A stretch of DNA of 10,787 nt from Symbiobacteriaceae bacterium (lineage in GTDB: Bacteria; Bacillota_E; Symbiobacteriia; Symbiobacteriales; Symbiobacteriaceae): positions 1 through 10,787 of the forward strand of contig DAHVXO010000087.1 in assembly GCA_027356675.1 (NCBI GenBank). The letters run 5' to 3'. Positions 1 to 6,698 of the stretch are shown here, one piece after another. The notes below the pieces were generated by a model. It had not been told where the DNA came from and did no database searches. It saw only the letters and a program-made list of their open reading frames with translations. Position 1 is the stretch's first letter, and every line of letters starts with the position of its first letter. Made by a program: the position numbers and the translations under genes.

Positions 1-774
1 TCGCTCGTGGGACGGAATCGCCATGCCGAGGGCGTTGAGGAAGGTGGTTTTGCCGCTGGCAGTGGCGCCGGAGACGACGATGTTGATGCGGGCTGCTACC
101 TGTGTGACGAGCAGGTTATGAAGTGCGGGGGTAAGGGCGCCCATGGCGACCAGCTCATCCAGCGAGTAGGGCCGCTTCGGAAATTTGCGGATGGTGATGG
201 TGGGGCCGTCCAGCGCCACCGGCGGCAGCACGATGCTGACGCGAGATCCGTCGGGCAGGCGGGCATCTACAATGGGGTCGGACTCGTCCACCTTGCGGTT
301 GAGCGGCGAGACAATCTTCTCAATAATGGCGAGCATCTCGCTCTTGTCGGCAAAGGCGAGGGGCTGGCCTTCCCGGTCCGTGGCCCGGGAGATCTGGCCC
401 TTCCGTTCGATGAAGATGCGGTCGGGGCCATTGACCATGATCTCGGTGATGGCCTCGTCGTGCACGAACGGCGTCAGGATGCCAAAGCCGAAGATGCTGG
501 TCAGAATCTGGTTTTCGATCTCGGCCCGCTCATGCGAAGCCAGCACCAGGAGCGGACTGCGGGTCTCTTCCTCCGCCAGGTAATGATGGATCAGCGTCCG
601 AGCCGTCTCCCGGCCCGCCGGGGCGTGGGGGTCCAGTTCGGCAGCCTCCACCAGACGCCGCCGGATTTGTTGGCTGAGCTGGCGCAGGAGGTCACGGCGC
701 TGCGCCTGGACCGGGGAAGCGTCACCGCCCTGTAAGCGCTCCTGTACGGATCGAATCACCTGCTCCAAGGCCAC
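1..774 (-). CDS. cpaF: CpaF/TadA-type secretion ATPase of a Tad/Flp pilus (3' end outside window)
   Basis: Hexameric cytoplasmic ATPase that powers assembly of Tad/Flp (type IVc) pili. Translating the minus strand gives 258 visible residues. After a helical N-terminal region come typical family stretches: FGFGILTPF, ITEIMVNGPDRIFIERKG, VDARLPDGSRVSIVLPP and ITIRKF. These are followed by the Walker A motif GATASGKTT at about residues 236-244. The window ends just past Walker A, so Walker B, the Asp box and the His box are not seen. Start: GTG at 774-772 lies 11 bases after AAGGAG. A second GTG at 759 would make a GTGA overlap with the previous stop, but its nearest GGAG is only 3 bases away; I prefer 774. 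The gene overlaps the end of the ParA-like gene upstream, so translation is probably coupled. TadB/TadC-type membrane genes would be expected beyond position 1. The family call is firm; the start is uncertain. Confidence 0.93.
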   Translation of the reverse strand, partial: MALEQVIRSVQERLQGGDASPVQAQRRDLLRQLSQQIRRRLVEAAELDPHAPAGRETARTLIHHYLAEEETRSPLLVLASHERAEIENQILTSIFGFGILTPFVHDEAITEIMVNGPDRIFIERKGQISRATDREGQPLAFADKSEMLAIIEKIVSPLNRKVDESDPIVDARLPDGSRVSIVLPPVALDGPTITIRKFPKRPYSLDELVAMGALTPALHNLLVTQVAARINIVVSGATASGKTTFLNALGMAIPSHER

Positions 775-1535
775 GGACGCTTCAACTCCTTGGGGCCGAA
801 AATGGGCACGAGCTGATGAGCCAACTGGCGCAAAGCTAGCATGCCTGACCCATGCTTACGGAGGTTGGGCGGGCCGCCCAGTTCAGCCGCTGTCAACAGT
901 TCTGCCGCCTCCGGGATGGTACCCAGCACGGGCAGGCCGATCACCTGCTCGTACTCAGCACGTCCGTATTTACTGCCTGGCTGGACCCGGCTAAAGACCA
1001 CGCCCATACGCTCTCGCCCCACGTGGGCTGACCGCAGGAGGTCCAGCAGTTCGAGCGTCTGCCAGCCGGTGATGACCTTCGGGCTGATCGTGAGAGCGAT
1101 TCGCGTAGCCCCCAGGAGGGCGCCCAGCGTCCGTTCCGTCAGTTCGCTGCCCGTGTCCACGATCACGACCTGGGCCAGCGCGGCCAGCTGCCGGAGGAGC
1201 GCTTCCACCTCGGTGGCCTTGACCTGGTCCATCTTGGCAGGGCCACTGGAGAGTACCACCTGTAGTAAGTCGCCAGCCCCGGGAGCTGGGACCAGGGCGG
1301 TCCGGAGATGGGCGATGGCGGTGTTCCCTGTCGTAAGCAATCCGGCGAGACCACTGCTGGTGTCGCGCGGGAGGCGAAGCCAGGGCGCCACCGCTCCATA
1401 CTGGGAGAGGTCAACGAGCACCGTCGTGCAGCCCTTCTGGGCATACAAGTAGGCCAGGTGCAGGGCGATCAGGGTCTTACCCACTCCACCGGCGGGGCCA
1501 TGGACGACGATCACTTGGGGAAAGACCGGTTGCAT
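756..1535 (-). CDS. CpaE/TadZ-like MinD/ParA-family ATPase
   Basis: Probable localisation factor that places the Tad pilus machine at its site in the cell; acts at the cytoplasmic membrane face. The 259-residue protein is a single P-loop domain. The nucleotide loop HGPAGGVGKT is at residues 12-21, a switch-type aspartate at D42 (VLVDLSQYG) and a Walker B-like aspartate at D127 (VVIVDTGSEL). The N-terminal receiver-like domain of classical CpaE (about 400 residues) is absent. The signature lysine of the MinD/ParA deviant Walker A (KGGVGKT) is replaced by Ala15, while the general P-loop Lys20 is kept. Start ATG at 1535 follows AGGAGGGG at 9-base spacing. It sits 21 bases after cpaB and its end overlaps cpaF, which supports the CpaE/TadZ role over chromosome or plasmid partition. 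Family certain; exact subgroup inferred from context. Confidence 0.85.
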   Translation of the reverse strand: MQPVFPQVIVVHGPAGGVGKTLIALHLAYLYAQKGCTTVLVDLSQYGAVAPWLRLPRDTSSGLAGLLTTGNTAIAHLRTALVPAPGAGDLLQVVLSSGPAKMDQVKATEVEALLRQLAALAQVVIVDTGSELTERTLGALLGATRIALTISPKVITGWQTLELLDLLRSAHVGRERMGVVFSRVQPGSKYGRAEYEQVIGLPVLGTIPEAAELLTAAELGGPPNLRKHGSGMLALRQLAHQLVPIFGPKELKRPWPWSR

Positions 1536-1556
1536 GAGCGCGATCCCCTCCTGGTC

Positions 1557-2336
1557 TCAACGGTTGGGTTTGGGCGGCTCTGTCTTGGCAGGTTCCGGGA
1601 TCGCCTTGACCGGCCCCGTATCGGCCTGACCGCTGAACTTGAGCGGGCTCGTCACCCGCTGGGCCACCGGGTCGCCCGGGTCGGGCGGGTCCAACACCAG
1701 GTCCACCACGCCGGTCCGCTTGGCCAGGTTCAGGTCTACCGCCTGATCGACCGTAACCATGACTGTTACCAGCACATCCTCGTCGGGCTCACCGGCGGGT
1801 GCCCGCTGGATGTCCAGTACCAGCACCTGCTGCAGTAGGAGGCTGGAATAGATGCCTCCGGTGGAATCGGACTTGGAGGTGAAGACCAGATCAACCCGGT
1901 CACCGGGACGCACATGGGAGCCCAGTACAGCCTGCTGGTCAACCTTCAAGCTGGCAGCCCGAGTGCCAGGGGGCAAGAAGTCGGCCAGGGCGCCAACACT
2001 TGGGATGGAACCCGGTTTGACCGCTCCGGGTTTGGCGAAGTCAGACGGGCGGTCGCGCAGGACCTCGCCCGCTTCGATTCGGCGACGGGCATACTGCCCG
2101 ACCACTTCACTGATGGACCTGAACGCGTCGGCGGTCAAGTGCTGCCGGTCCCGTTTGCCTACGGGCACAACCTTCAGCATCTCTGCCGTGATCAGGCTGC
2201 GGGCGGGGATCTCCTTGGCGGCAACTACGACCGGCTCTGTCTCGGCGAGTGATCCAAGGTAGACCTTGACACCCCATGCCGTGGTGATGGCCAGGAGGGC
2301 TGCCCAGAACAGTCGCAGGCGCCACCTAGCCAGCAT
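1557..2336 (-). CDS. cpaB: CpaB/RcpC-like Flp pilus assembly protein (SAF domain)
   Basis: Envelope protein of the Tad pilus secretion apparatus. With the ATG at 2336 it has 259 residues: a positively charged N-terminus, one membrane anchor or signal segment (about residues 9-29), a SAF domain (about 36-97, from VVVAAKEIPARSLITAEML to IEAGEVLRDRPSDF), then an RcpC/CpaB-type beta domain (about 120-225, with LPPGTRAASLKVD and VRPGDRVDLVFT). It ends in a proline- and lysine-rich tail, KPNR. I chose the start at 2336 because a GGAGGGGAGG ribosome site lies 9 bases before it; a start at 2396 would add 20 residues that overlap the upstream gene and look unlike a signal peptide. It overlaps the upstream small membrane gene by 11 bases and is followed after 20 bases by the CpaE/TadZ-like gene. 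In CpaB proteins the SAF region is thought to bind peptidoglycan or envelope polymers. Confidence 0.88.
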   Translation of the reverse strand: MLARWRLRLFWAALLAITTAWGVKVYLGSLAETEPVVVAAKEIPARSLITAEMLKVVPVGKRDRQHLTADAFRSISEVVGQYARRRIEAGEVLRDRPSDFAKPGAVKPGSIPSVGALADFLPPGTRAASLKVDQQAVLGSHVRPGDRVDLVFTSKSDSTGGIYSSLLLQQVLVLDIQRAPAGEPDEDVLVTVMVTVDQAVDLNLAKRTGVVDLVLDPPDPGDPVAQRVTSPLKFSGQADTGPVKAIPEPAKTEPPKPNR

Positions 2337-2697
2337 GTTTCCGGGCCTCCCCTCCGGCGAACCAGGTCCGGATTGGGCGGATGAGCACTTGCGCATACAG
2401 GCGCGCTACCACGAACGAGAGGAGCAGCGCCCCAGCTACCTGTACCAGAAGGCCGAATACCGGTGGAAACAACCAATGCTCCAGCCCTGACCGGATCGCG
2501 CCACTGCCAGCCATGGCGCCGCCAAGTGATACGCCCAGACCAATCAGCGCCGCAGTGGCATGGGCATTCACGATGGTGTGGTCGCGTCCTGATCGCCGTG
2601 CTCTGACAGTAGCGAGGGCGATTCTCAGGAGGTGCCAGCCGATCAGTAGCAGTGCGATCAGCCCAATCGTCTGATTGAGTAACTGGAAGGTGTCGAT
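2326..2697 (-). CDS. Small three-helix membrane protein at the head of the Tad operon, apparent AUC start
   Basis: I do not recognise a named family. The open frame codes for about 123 residues with three hydrophobic segments: about 6-29 (LLNQTIGLIALLLIGWHLL), 45-68 (small-residue rich, ATAALIGLGVSLGGAMAGSG) and 77-100 (LFPPVFGLLVQVAGALLLSF). An Arg-rich loop (VRARRSGR) separates the first two, and the tail is basic (IRPIRTW, GGEARKHAG). The frame opens after an in-frame TGA near 2708 and has no ATG, GTG or TTG until GTG at 2571, which would cut off the first helix and has no good ribosome site. The best ribosome site, GAGGTGA at 2710-2704, lies six bases before an ATC at 2697-2695. Either an AUC start is used or the start codon is mutated or misread. 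Its end overlaps cpaB by 11 bases, so it is probably a pilus-machine component. Coding is likely; start and function are uncertain. Confidence 0.6.
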   Translation of the reverse strand: MDTFQLLNQTIGLIALLLIGWHLLRIALATVRARRSGRDHTIVNAHATAALIGLGVSLGGAMAGSGAIRSGLEHWLFPPVFGLLVQVAGALLLSFVVARLYAQVLIRPIRTWFAGGEARKHAG

Positions 2698-2703
2698 GGT
2701 CGC

Positions 2704-2710
2704 TCACCTC
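2704..2710 (-). promoter_or_regulatory. Ribosome binding site GAGGTGA pointing at an ATC codon
   Basis: On the minus strand GAGGTGA matches the anti-Shine-Dalgarno core and is six bases before ATC (2697-2695) in the frame of the three-helix membrane protein. It is the evidence for placing that start. The GTG inside this motif opens a different, low-complexity frame and is not preceded by its own site. Confidence 0.5.
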
Positions 2711-2773
2711 GTTTCACGCCTTGCGGACTAAAAGGGATCGGTCTTGCTTGTCGCGACAGGAATAACGAACCTA

Positions 2774-2802
2774 ATCATCGCAACTGACCTATAATTTGTA
2801 AA
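2774..2802 (-). promoter_or_regulatory. Candidate sigma-A promoter of the Tad operon
   Basis: On the minus strand TTTACA (2802-2797) is followed after 17 bases by GATGAT (2779-2774), preceded by TGC as in an extended -10. Transcription would start near 2767, leaving about 70 bases of leader before the first gene. The -10 box matches consensus at four of six bases, so this is a moderate prediction. Confidence 0.4.
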
Positions 2803-2858
2803 TTCTCCGCCTGCATTTTGGCTTCCAGCGAAAAACGAATGGGAGGGTCTGACGCGCC

Positions 2859-2887
2859 AAGGCCGCGGGGAAGGTGCCCGCGGCCTT
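2859..2887. repeat. Perfect 11-bp inverted repeat between divergent promoters
   Basis: AAGGCCGCGGG (2859-2869) and CCCGCGGCCTT (2877-2887) are exact reverse complements with a 7-base spacer. There is no T run after it on either strand, and it lies between the -35 boxes of the leftward and rightward promoters, so neither predicted transcript contains it. It could be a regulator site, or the remains of a terminator from an older arrangement. Confidence 0.7.
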
Positions 2888-2907
2888 AAAGTCTATCCAG
2901 CACTGCT

Positions 2908-2936
2908 TTGACGACCCATCCGTGTTCTTCTATACT
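2908..2936 (+). promoter_or_regulatory. Strong sigma-A promoter of the Uma2 gene
   Basis: TTGACG (2908-2913) and TATACT (2931-2936) are separated by exactly 17 bases; ten of twelve positions match consensus. Transcription would start near 2943, about 25 bases before the ATG at 2968. The TTG within the -35 box is in frame with the gene but cannot be its start if this promoter is used. Confidence 0.75.
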
Positions 2937-2967
2937 GAAATCACGCACCGCGAAGGAGGGACCGCAC

Positions 2968-3516
2968 ATGTCGTTCCCTGGGCCTCGCTTTACGTATGAA
3001 GACTATAAGCTGATGCCGGAGGATAAGCGGTATGAGGTGATCGAGGGGGAATTGTTGATGACACCCGCACCAAACGTACCCCACCAGAGAATTCTGGGTC
3101 GCCTCTATCGGAAACTGGCGGCGTTGGTGGAGGAAGAGGGGCTTGGTGAGGTGCTTCTCGCCCCTACCGATGTCATTCTCTCCAGTGAAAACGTGGTCCA
3201 GCCAGATCTCTTGTTCGTGTCGAAAGAGCGCCTGGCTGTGATTGACCGGGACGGCGTACATGCTGCACCTGACCTGGTGGTAGAGATTCTCTCCCCGTCC
3301 ACCGCCGGCCGTGACCAGGTGGTGAAGCGCAAGCTCTATGCCAAATACGGGGTGCGGGAGTACTGGGTGGTTAACCCTGAGTCCCGATCGGTCGAAGTGG
3401 CCATCCTGGGCGCCGGTGGTCTGGAGACCTGGCGTACTTTTCCGGGTAGCTCGACCCTGGCCTCACCCTTGCTCGCTGGGCTGGCCATCCAGGTCTCGGA
3501 GCTGTTTGCTCAGTAA
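2968..3516 (+). CDS. Uma2-family (DUF820) putative PD-(D/E)xK endonuclease
   Basis: Soluble 182-residue protein of the Uma2 family, a restriction-endonuclease-like fold that is often present in many copies in cyanobacteria, Chloroflexi and some Bacillota. Its cellular substrate is not established. Family marks are FTYEDYKLMPEDKRYEVIEGEL at the N-terminus (conserved E26), D80 in VVQPDLLFV, E106 in DLVVEILSPST, and the following basic helix KRKLYAKYGVREYWVV (about 120-135). D80 and the E106 region would form the PD-(D/E)xK metal site. The start at 2968 has GGAGGG seven bases upstream, and the longer in-frame opening at 2908 falls in the promoter. The gene stands alone, with its own promoter and terminator, between two convergent or divergent operons. 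Base composition looks lower in GC than the neighbouring reductase genes, which fits a mobile accessory gene. Catalytic activity is inferred from motifs only. Confidence 0.88.
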   Translation: MSFPGPRFTYEDYKLMPEDKRYEVIEGELLMTPAPNVPHQRILGRLYRKLAALVEEEGLGEVLLAPTDVILSSENVVQPDLLFVSKERLAVIDRDGVHAAPDLVVEILSPSTAGRDQVVKRKLYAKYGVREYWVVNPESRSVEVAILGAGGLETWRTFPGSSTLASPLLAGLAIQVSELFAQ

Positions 3517-3559
3517 CATCACGTCGACTCCGTAGGGGATTCAGCCCCTTCACGTGCTC

Positions 3560-3587
3560 AACCCGGCACCGAAGTGCCGGGTTTTTT
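3560..3587 (+). terminator. Intrinsic terminator after the Uma2 gene, possibly bidirectional
   Basis: AACCCGGCAC (3560-3569) pairs perfectly with GTGCCGGGTT (3574-3583) around a 4-base loop and runs into six T residues (3582-3587). Read leftward the stem is closed by a C(UUCG)G tetraloop, which is very stable, although the T run on that side is poor. It lies 16 bases beyond the end of the convergent reductase operon and may serve both. A weaker bulged stem (CACGT/ACGTG with AGGGG/CCCCT inside, 3520-3556) lies just before it. Confidence 0.9.
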
Positions 3588-3602
3588 GCATGCGTATTTG
3601 CC

Positions 3603-6600
3603 TTAGGCCTTCACAATCTCCACCTTGGTGTCAAGCTGGGAGCAGGCGCCGCCGATGGGGTCCATGAGCGAGGTCCCCTTGGCAAAGCCGTCGTCCTGGC
3701 GGATCACGTCGTTGACCCGGAAGCCGGTGCCCCGGCCGGGTCCATACCCGGTGGGCTCAATCCCCGTCTCGCGGTAGCTGAAGGGCGTATGCCCGTAGGC
3801 CGTCACCGGTGGGATCACGGTGCCGTCAATCTCCATCGCCTTGGCACCGTACGTCTCGTGGCCGTAGCTGAAGTCAGCGCCCACCACCCCGGGCCGGATC
3901 GCCTCAGTCAGGTAGACCTCGGTTTCCGCCGTGAAGCTGGCGGAGCGGATCTTCACCCGGTCGCCGTGCTTGAGCCCCCGGGCGGCGGCATCCCGCGGGT
4001 GGATCCAAACCGGGTTGCTCGGGCGGATCTCCCGCAGCCAGGCGTCGCCAACGTTCCGGTGCGTCCCGAGATGGCTGGACTTCCAGTTAATGAAGTGCAG
4101 GGGCAGGTTATCTACTACCTCCTTGCCGCTGAAGTCCCGCACCGGTTCCATGCGCGGCGTGCCGTCAAAGAGGCTGCCGTCGTAGGAACTCTTGGCCTTG
4201 GCGACCCCCTCGTCATACAGGTTGACCTGTGCGGCATAGCGGAAGCGGACCCACTCTCCCTCGTAACCCGAGTCAGGGGGAGCAAAGCGGCCGCCCCGGT
4301 TCAGGACGTAGATCACCTTGGCCCATTCCTCCGGCTTTACCGCAGCCCGCCACTGGTCGTAGTTAAACCCCTTCCCCAGGGCAGTCTGGCGAGCGCTGAT
4401 GAGGAGTTTCTGCTCCTCCGGGGAGGCGTCCGGCACTGGCGTATCATCGTAGGCGATGTTGGCGGCGATCTTCAGGTAATAATCCACCGCAGAGTTCAGG
4501 CTGCTGCCATCGGGGAAGGCGCCCTCCCCCACCCCCGGCAGGCCCAGTTGCTTGGCCAGGTCGATCATGGCGTCCTCCACTGGGCGGGGGCCGTCCATCA
4601 CCCGGATGGCCGGCTGCTCCAGGTGGCTCTCCTTCAGGTTCTGGTTCGGGTAAATCACCTGCAGGCCGAAGCGCTCCAGGTAGGTGGTGTCGGGCAGGAT
4701 GTAGTCGGCGTACTGGCTGGTGCCGCCGACCACCACATCGAAGGCGACCACCAGCGGGATCCGCTGCTCATCCTTCAACATCTCGGCCTGGAACTGGCCG
4801 CCCGCCACCGACTCCACCGGGCTGATCCGGTTGATGAAGAGCGCCTTCAACGGATACGGATAGCCCTCGTAGGCGCTGGGGACCACCTCGTGGGTGGAGT
4901 TGCCGGCAAAGACCGACCAGCGCCGCTTGGCCGGGTATCCGTCCCGGGCGAAGAGGGTCGACTGCTCGTAGACCGACTTTTCCCGGGTGATGGGGATCCC
5001 CCAGGCACTCCGGCCCTTGGGTACGGTGGTCAGGTCATAGCGCTTGCCCTTGGTCTCGGCGTAGCGGATGGCGGAGGAGTTCTCGCCGCCCTTCCAGTCG
5101 TGGTTGCCGATCAGGAAGTTCAGGATGCCGATCGCCTGAACGGTGTAGAAGCCGTTGGTATGCATCGCCGGCCCCCGGTAGGACATAGCAACGGCGCGTT
5201 TGCCATGGGAGGTGAAGTCCCGGGCCATCTCGATGATGGTCTTTTCCGGCACGCCGCACATCTCGGCGTACTCGGCCAGGGTGTGTTCAAAAACCCGCTC
5301 CTTCAGCAGGGTAAAGGCCGACTTGACCCGGATCCCGTTGATCTCCGTGTCCACCTCCAGTTGCCCCGAAGTGGCCGCATCGGCCGGGACCGGGCTGCCG
5401 TTCTGAAGCACCATGAATTGCTCGGCAGTGCCCAGGCCCAGATCTTTGGCCCGGAGCTTGGGACGGGTGGGGACGGAGACATTGACCAATTGGGTGGCGT
5501 CTGACCAGGTGGGTTCACCGTCCGTCGTGGCCGCCTTCTGGTTCGGGTTGGCGAGGTAACGGGCGTCGTAGCGCTTGTTATCGATAATCCAGCGGATCAT
5601 GCCGAAGGCGAGGGCGGAGTCCTGCCCTGGCTTGACCGGCACCCAGAGGTGGGCTTTCTCGGCGGTCTTGGAGAGCCGCGGGTCCACCACCACCAGCTTC
5701 ATGCCCCGGGCGATAGCGTTGGTCAGCTTGGGCGCCAACCAGGTCGGACCCTTGTTCGCGACCACCGGGTTGGTGCCCCAGGCGATCAGGTAATCGCAAT
5801 AATCCAGGTCGGCGTACTGCCGCTTCTTGCTCGGCTTGCCATTCCGGGTCCGCACGTTGGCGATGACGCTGGAAACCCCGCAGATGCCGCCGTGGTCGAA
5901 CAGGTTGACGGAGCCGCAGGACGAGCGCACCATCCGGCTCATGAAATCCTGGCGGTTGCCGCTCAGAAAGGCGATCTGATTGGCCTTCGGACCCAGGTCC
6001 GGAAGCTTCGTGTCGATCAGCAGGTCCCGATACCTGACGTCGAACTCGGCCTGGCTCATCTGCCCCTGCTTGACCTTTTCCCAGTCGGCCATAACCGGCC
6101 CCTTGGGCACGAAGGCCAGGGCGGGTTTGATGGCGGCGGCGATCTCGCTCAGGGCCTGTTCCCAGGAGAGCGACTGCCAGCGCCCGCCGCCCCGGGGACC
6201 GACCCGCTTCAGCGGTTTGGCGATCCGGTAGGCGTCGTAGGCGGTCTGGATCCCGGCCTGCCCCTTCAGGCAGGTCCGCCCGCCCCGCAGGCTACGCCCG
6301 CCCGCCGGGAGGTCGCCCAGGCCCTTGGCGGCCTTTGCCGGATCGGTGGCATAGTCGATCTGGCCGAAGGGGACGGTGTTCAGTGAGCTATACGGGTTGC
6401 CGGCGATCTTCCGGGCGTAGGCCTTGCCGGCGGTTTTGGCGGGGTCGGTCAGCGCCACTTTGATGGTGCAGTGGGTGTTGCACTGCTCGCAGGTCGTATA
6501 GATCACCCGGTTGGCCGGAATCTCATCGCTGTAGCTGCCCACACCGTGGACGACCTCTGTGGCAAAGGGGTCGGCAAAGACGGCTTCCAGCCGGCGGCCC

Positions 6601-6698
6601 AGGAGCGGCATGGCGGAGATCGATCCCAGGGTAGCGGCTCCGATCATAAACTGGCGTCGGGAGACTCCATTCGCCGACTTCTCAGGCTTGCTACTCAT
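3603..6698 (-). CDS. ttrA: Tat-exported molybdopterin oxidoreductase, tetrathionate reductase TtrA-like catalytic subunit
   Basis: Catalytic subunit of a respiratory reductase of the DMSO-reductase superfamily, binding bis-MGD molybdenum and one [4Fe-4S] cluster, working outside the membrane. The 1031-residue length fits TtrA (about 1,000). A Tat signal SRRQFM lies at residues 13-18. The cluster cysteines are C70, C73, C77 (CEQCNTHC) and C143 (GGRTCLKG). The block PLKRVGPRGGGRWQSLSWEQ follows. The likely Mo ligand is C273 in FDHGGICG. Cofactor-binding stretches include YLIAWGTNP, VVVDPRLS and WVPVKPGQDSALAFGMIRW. The C-terminal domain begins around NLPLHFINWKSS. The second ATG (6698) is chosen because GGAGGTG lies six bases before it; the ATG at 6713 is part of that ribosome site. 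The start overlaps the stop of the C subunit (ATGAGTAG). Gene order B-C-A matches Salmonella ttrBCA and also Bacillus srdBCA (selenate reductase), so the substrate is not fixed; arsenate is less likely from length and order. Confidence 0.85.
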   Translation of the reverse strand: MSSKPEKSANGVSRRQFMIGAATLGSISAMPLLGRRLEAVFADPFATEVVHGVGSYSDEIPANRVIYTTCEQCNTHCTIKVALTDPAKTAGKAYARKIAGNPYSSLNTVPFGQIDYATDPAKAAKGLGDLPAGGRSLRGGRTCLKGQAGIQTAYDAYRIAKPLKRVGPRGGGRWQSLSWEQALSEIAAAIKPALAFVPKGPVMADWEKVKQGQMSQAEFDVRYRDLLIDTKLPDLGPKANQIAFLSGNRQDFMSRMVRSSCGSVNLFDHGGICGVSSVIANVRTRNGKPSKKRQYADLDYCDYLIAWGTNPVVANKGPTWLAPKLTNAIARGMKLVVVDPRLSKTAEKAHLWVPVKPGQDSALAFGMIRWIIDNKRYDARYLANPNQKAATTDGEPTWSDATQLVNVSVPTRPKLRAKDLGLGTAEQFMVLQNGSPVPADAATSGQLEVDTEINGIRVKSAFTLLKERVFEHTLAEYAEMCGVPEKTIIEMARDFTSHGKRAVAMSYRGPAMHTNGFYTVQAIGILNFLIGNHDWKGGENSSAIRYAETKGKRYDLTTVPKGRSAWGIPITREKSVYEQSTLFARDGYPAKRRWSVFAGNSTHEVVPSAYEGYPYPLKALFINRISPVESVAGGQFQAEMLKDEQRIPLVVAFDVVVGGTSQYADYILPDTTYLERFGLQVIYPNQNLKESHLEQPAIRVMDGPRPVEDAMIDLAKQLGLPGVGEGAFPDGSSLNSAVDYYLKIAANIAYDDTPVPDASPEEQKLLISARQTALGKGFNYDQWRAAVKPEEWAKVIYVLNRGGRFAPPDSGYEGEWVRFRYAAQVNLYDEGVAKAKSSYDGSLFDGTPRMEPVRDFSGKEVVDNLPLHFINWKSSHLGTHRNVGDAWLREIRPSNPVWIHPRDAAARGLKHGDRVKIRSASFTAETEVYLTEAIRPGVVGADFSYGHETYGAKAMEIDGTVIPPVTAYGHTPFSYRETGIEPTGYGPGRGTGFRVNDVIRQDDGFAKGTSLMDPIGGACSQLDTKVEIVKA

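Noticed and set aside
7..735. 242-codon plus-strand frame at the left edge
   Set aside because: Antisense to cpaF, which has unmistakable family motifs; the plus frame shows no recognisable domain.
2225..2707. 160-codon minus-strand frame starting with GTG over the membrane protein
   Set aside because: Arg/His/Ser-rich product with no hydrophobic pattern; it overlaps both the three-helix protein and cpaB, whose frames carry real features. A frameshift joining it to the membrane protein is possible only in the first few codons.
2790..2795. Perfect TATAAT on the plus strand
   Set aside because: No -35-like sequence 16-19 bases upstream (GAACCT region) and no TG extension; the promoter at 2908-2936 explains the Uma2 gene better.
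3789..5504. 571-codon open frame on the plus strand opposite the molybdopterin gene
   Set aside because: It is the antisense of a clear ttrA-like gene, has Gly/Val/His-rich low-complexity protein and no ribosome site. Long antisense frames are expected in GC-rich coding DNA.
5649..6386. 245-codon plus-strand frame
   Set aside because: Shadow of the cofactor-binding part of the ttrA-like gene; no start site or domain.
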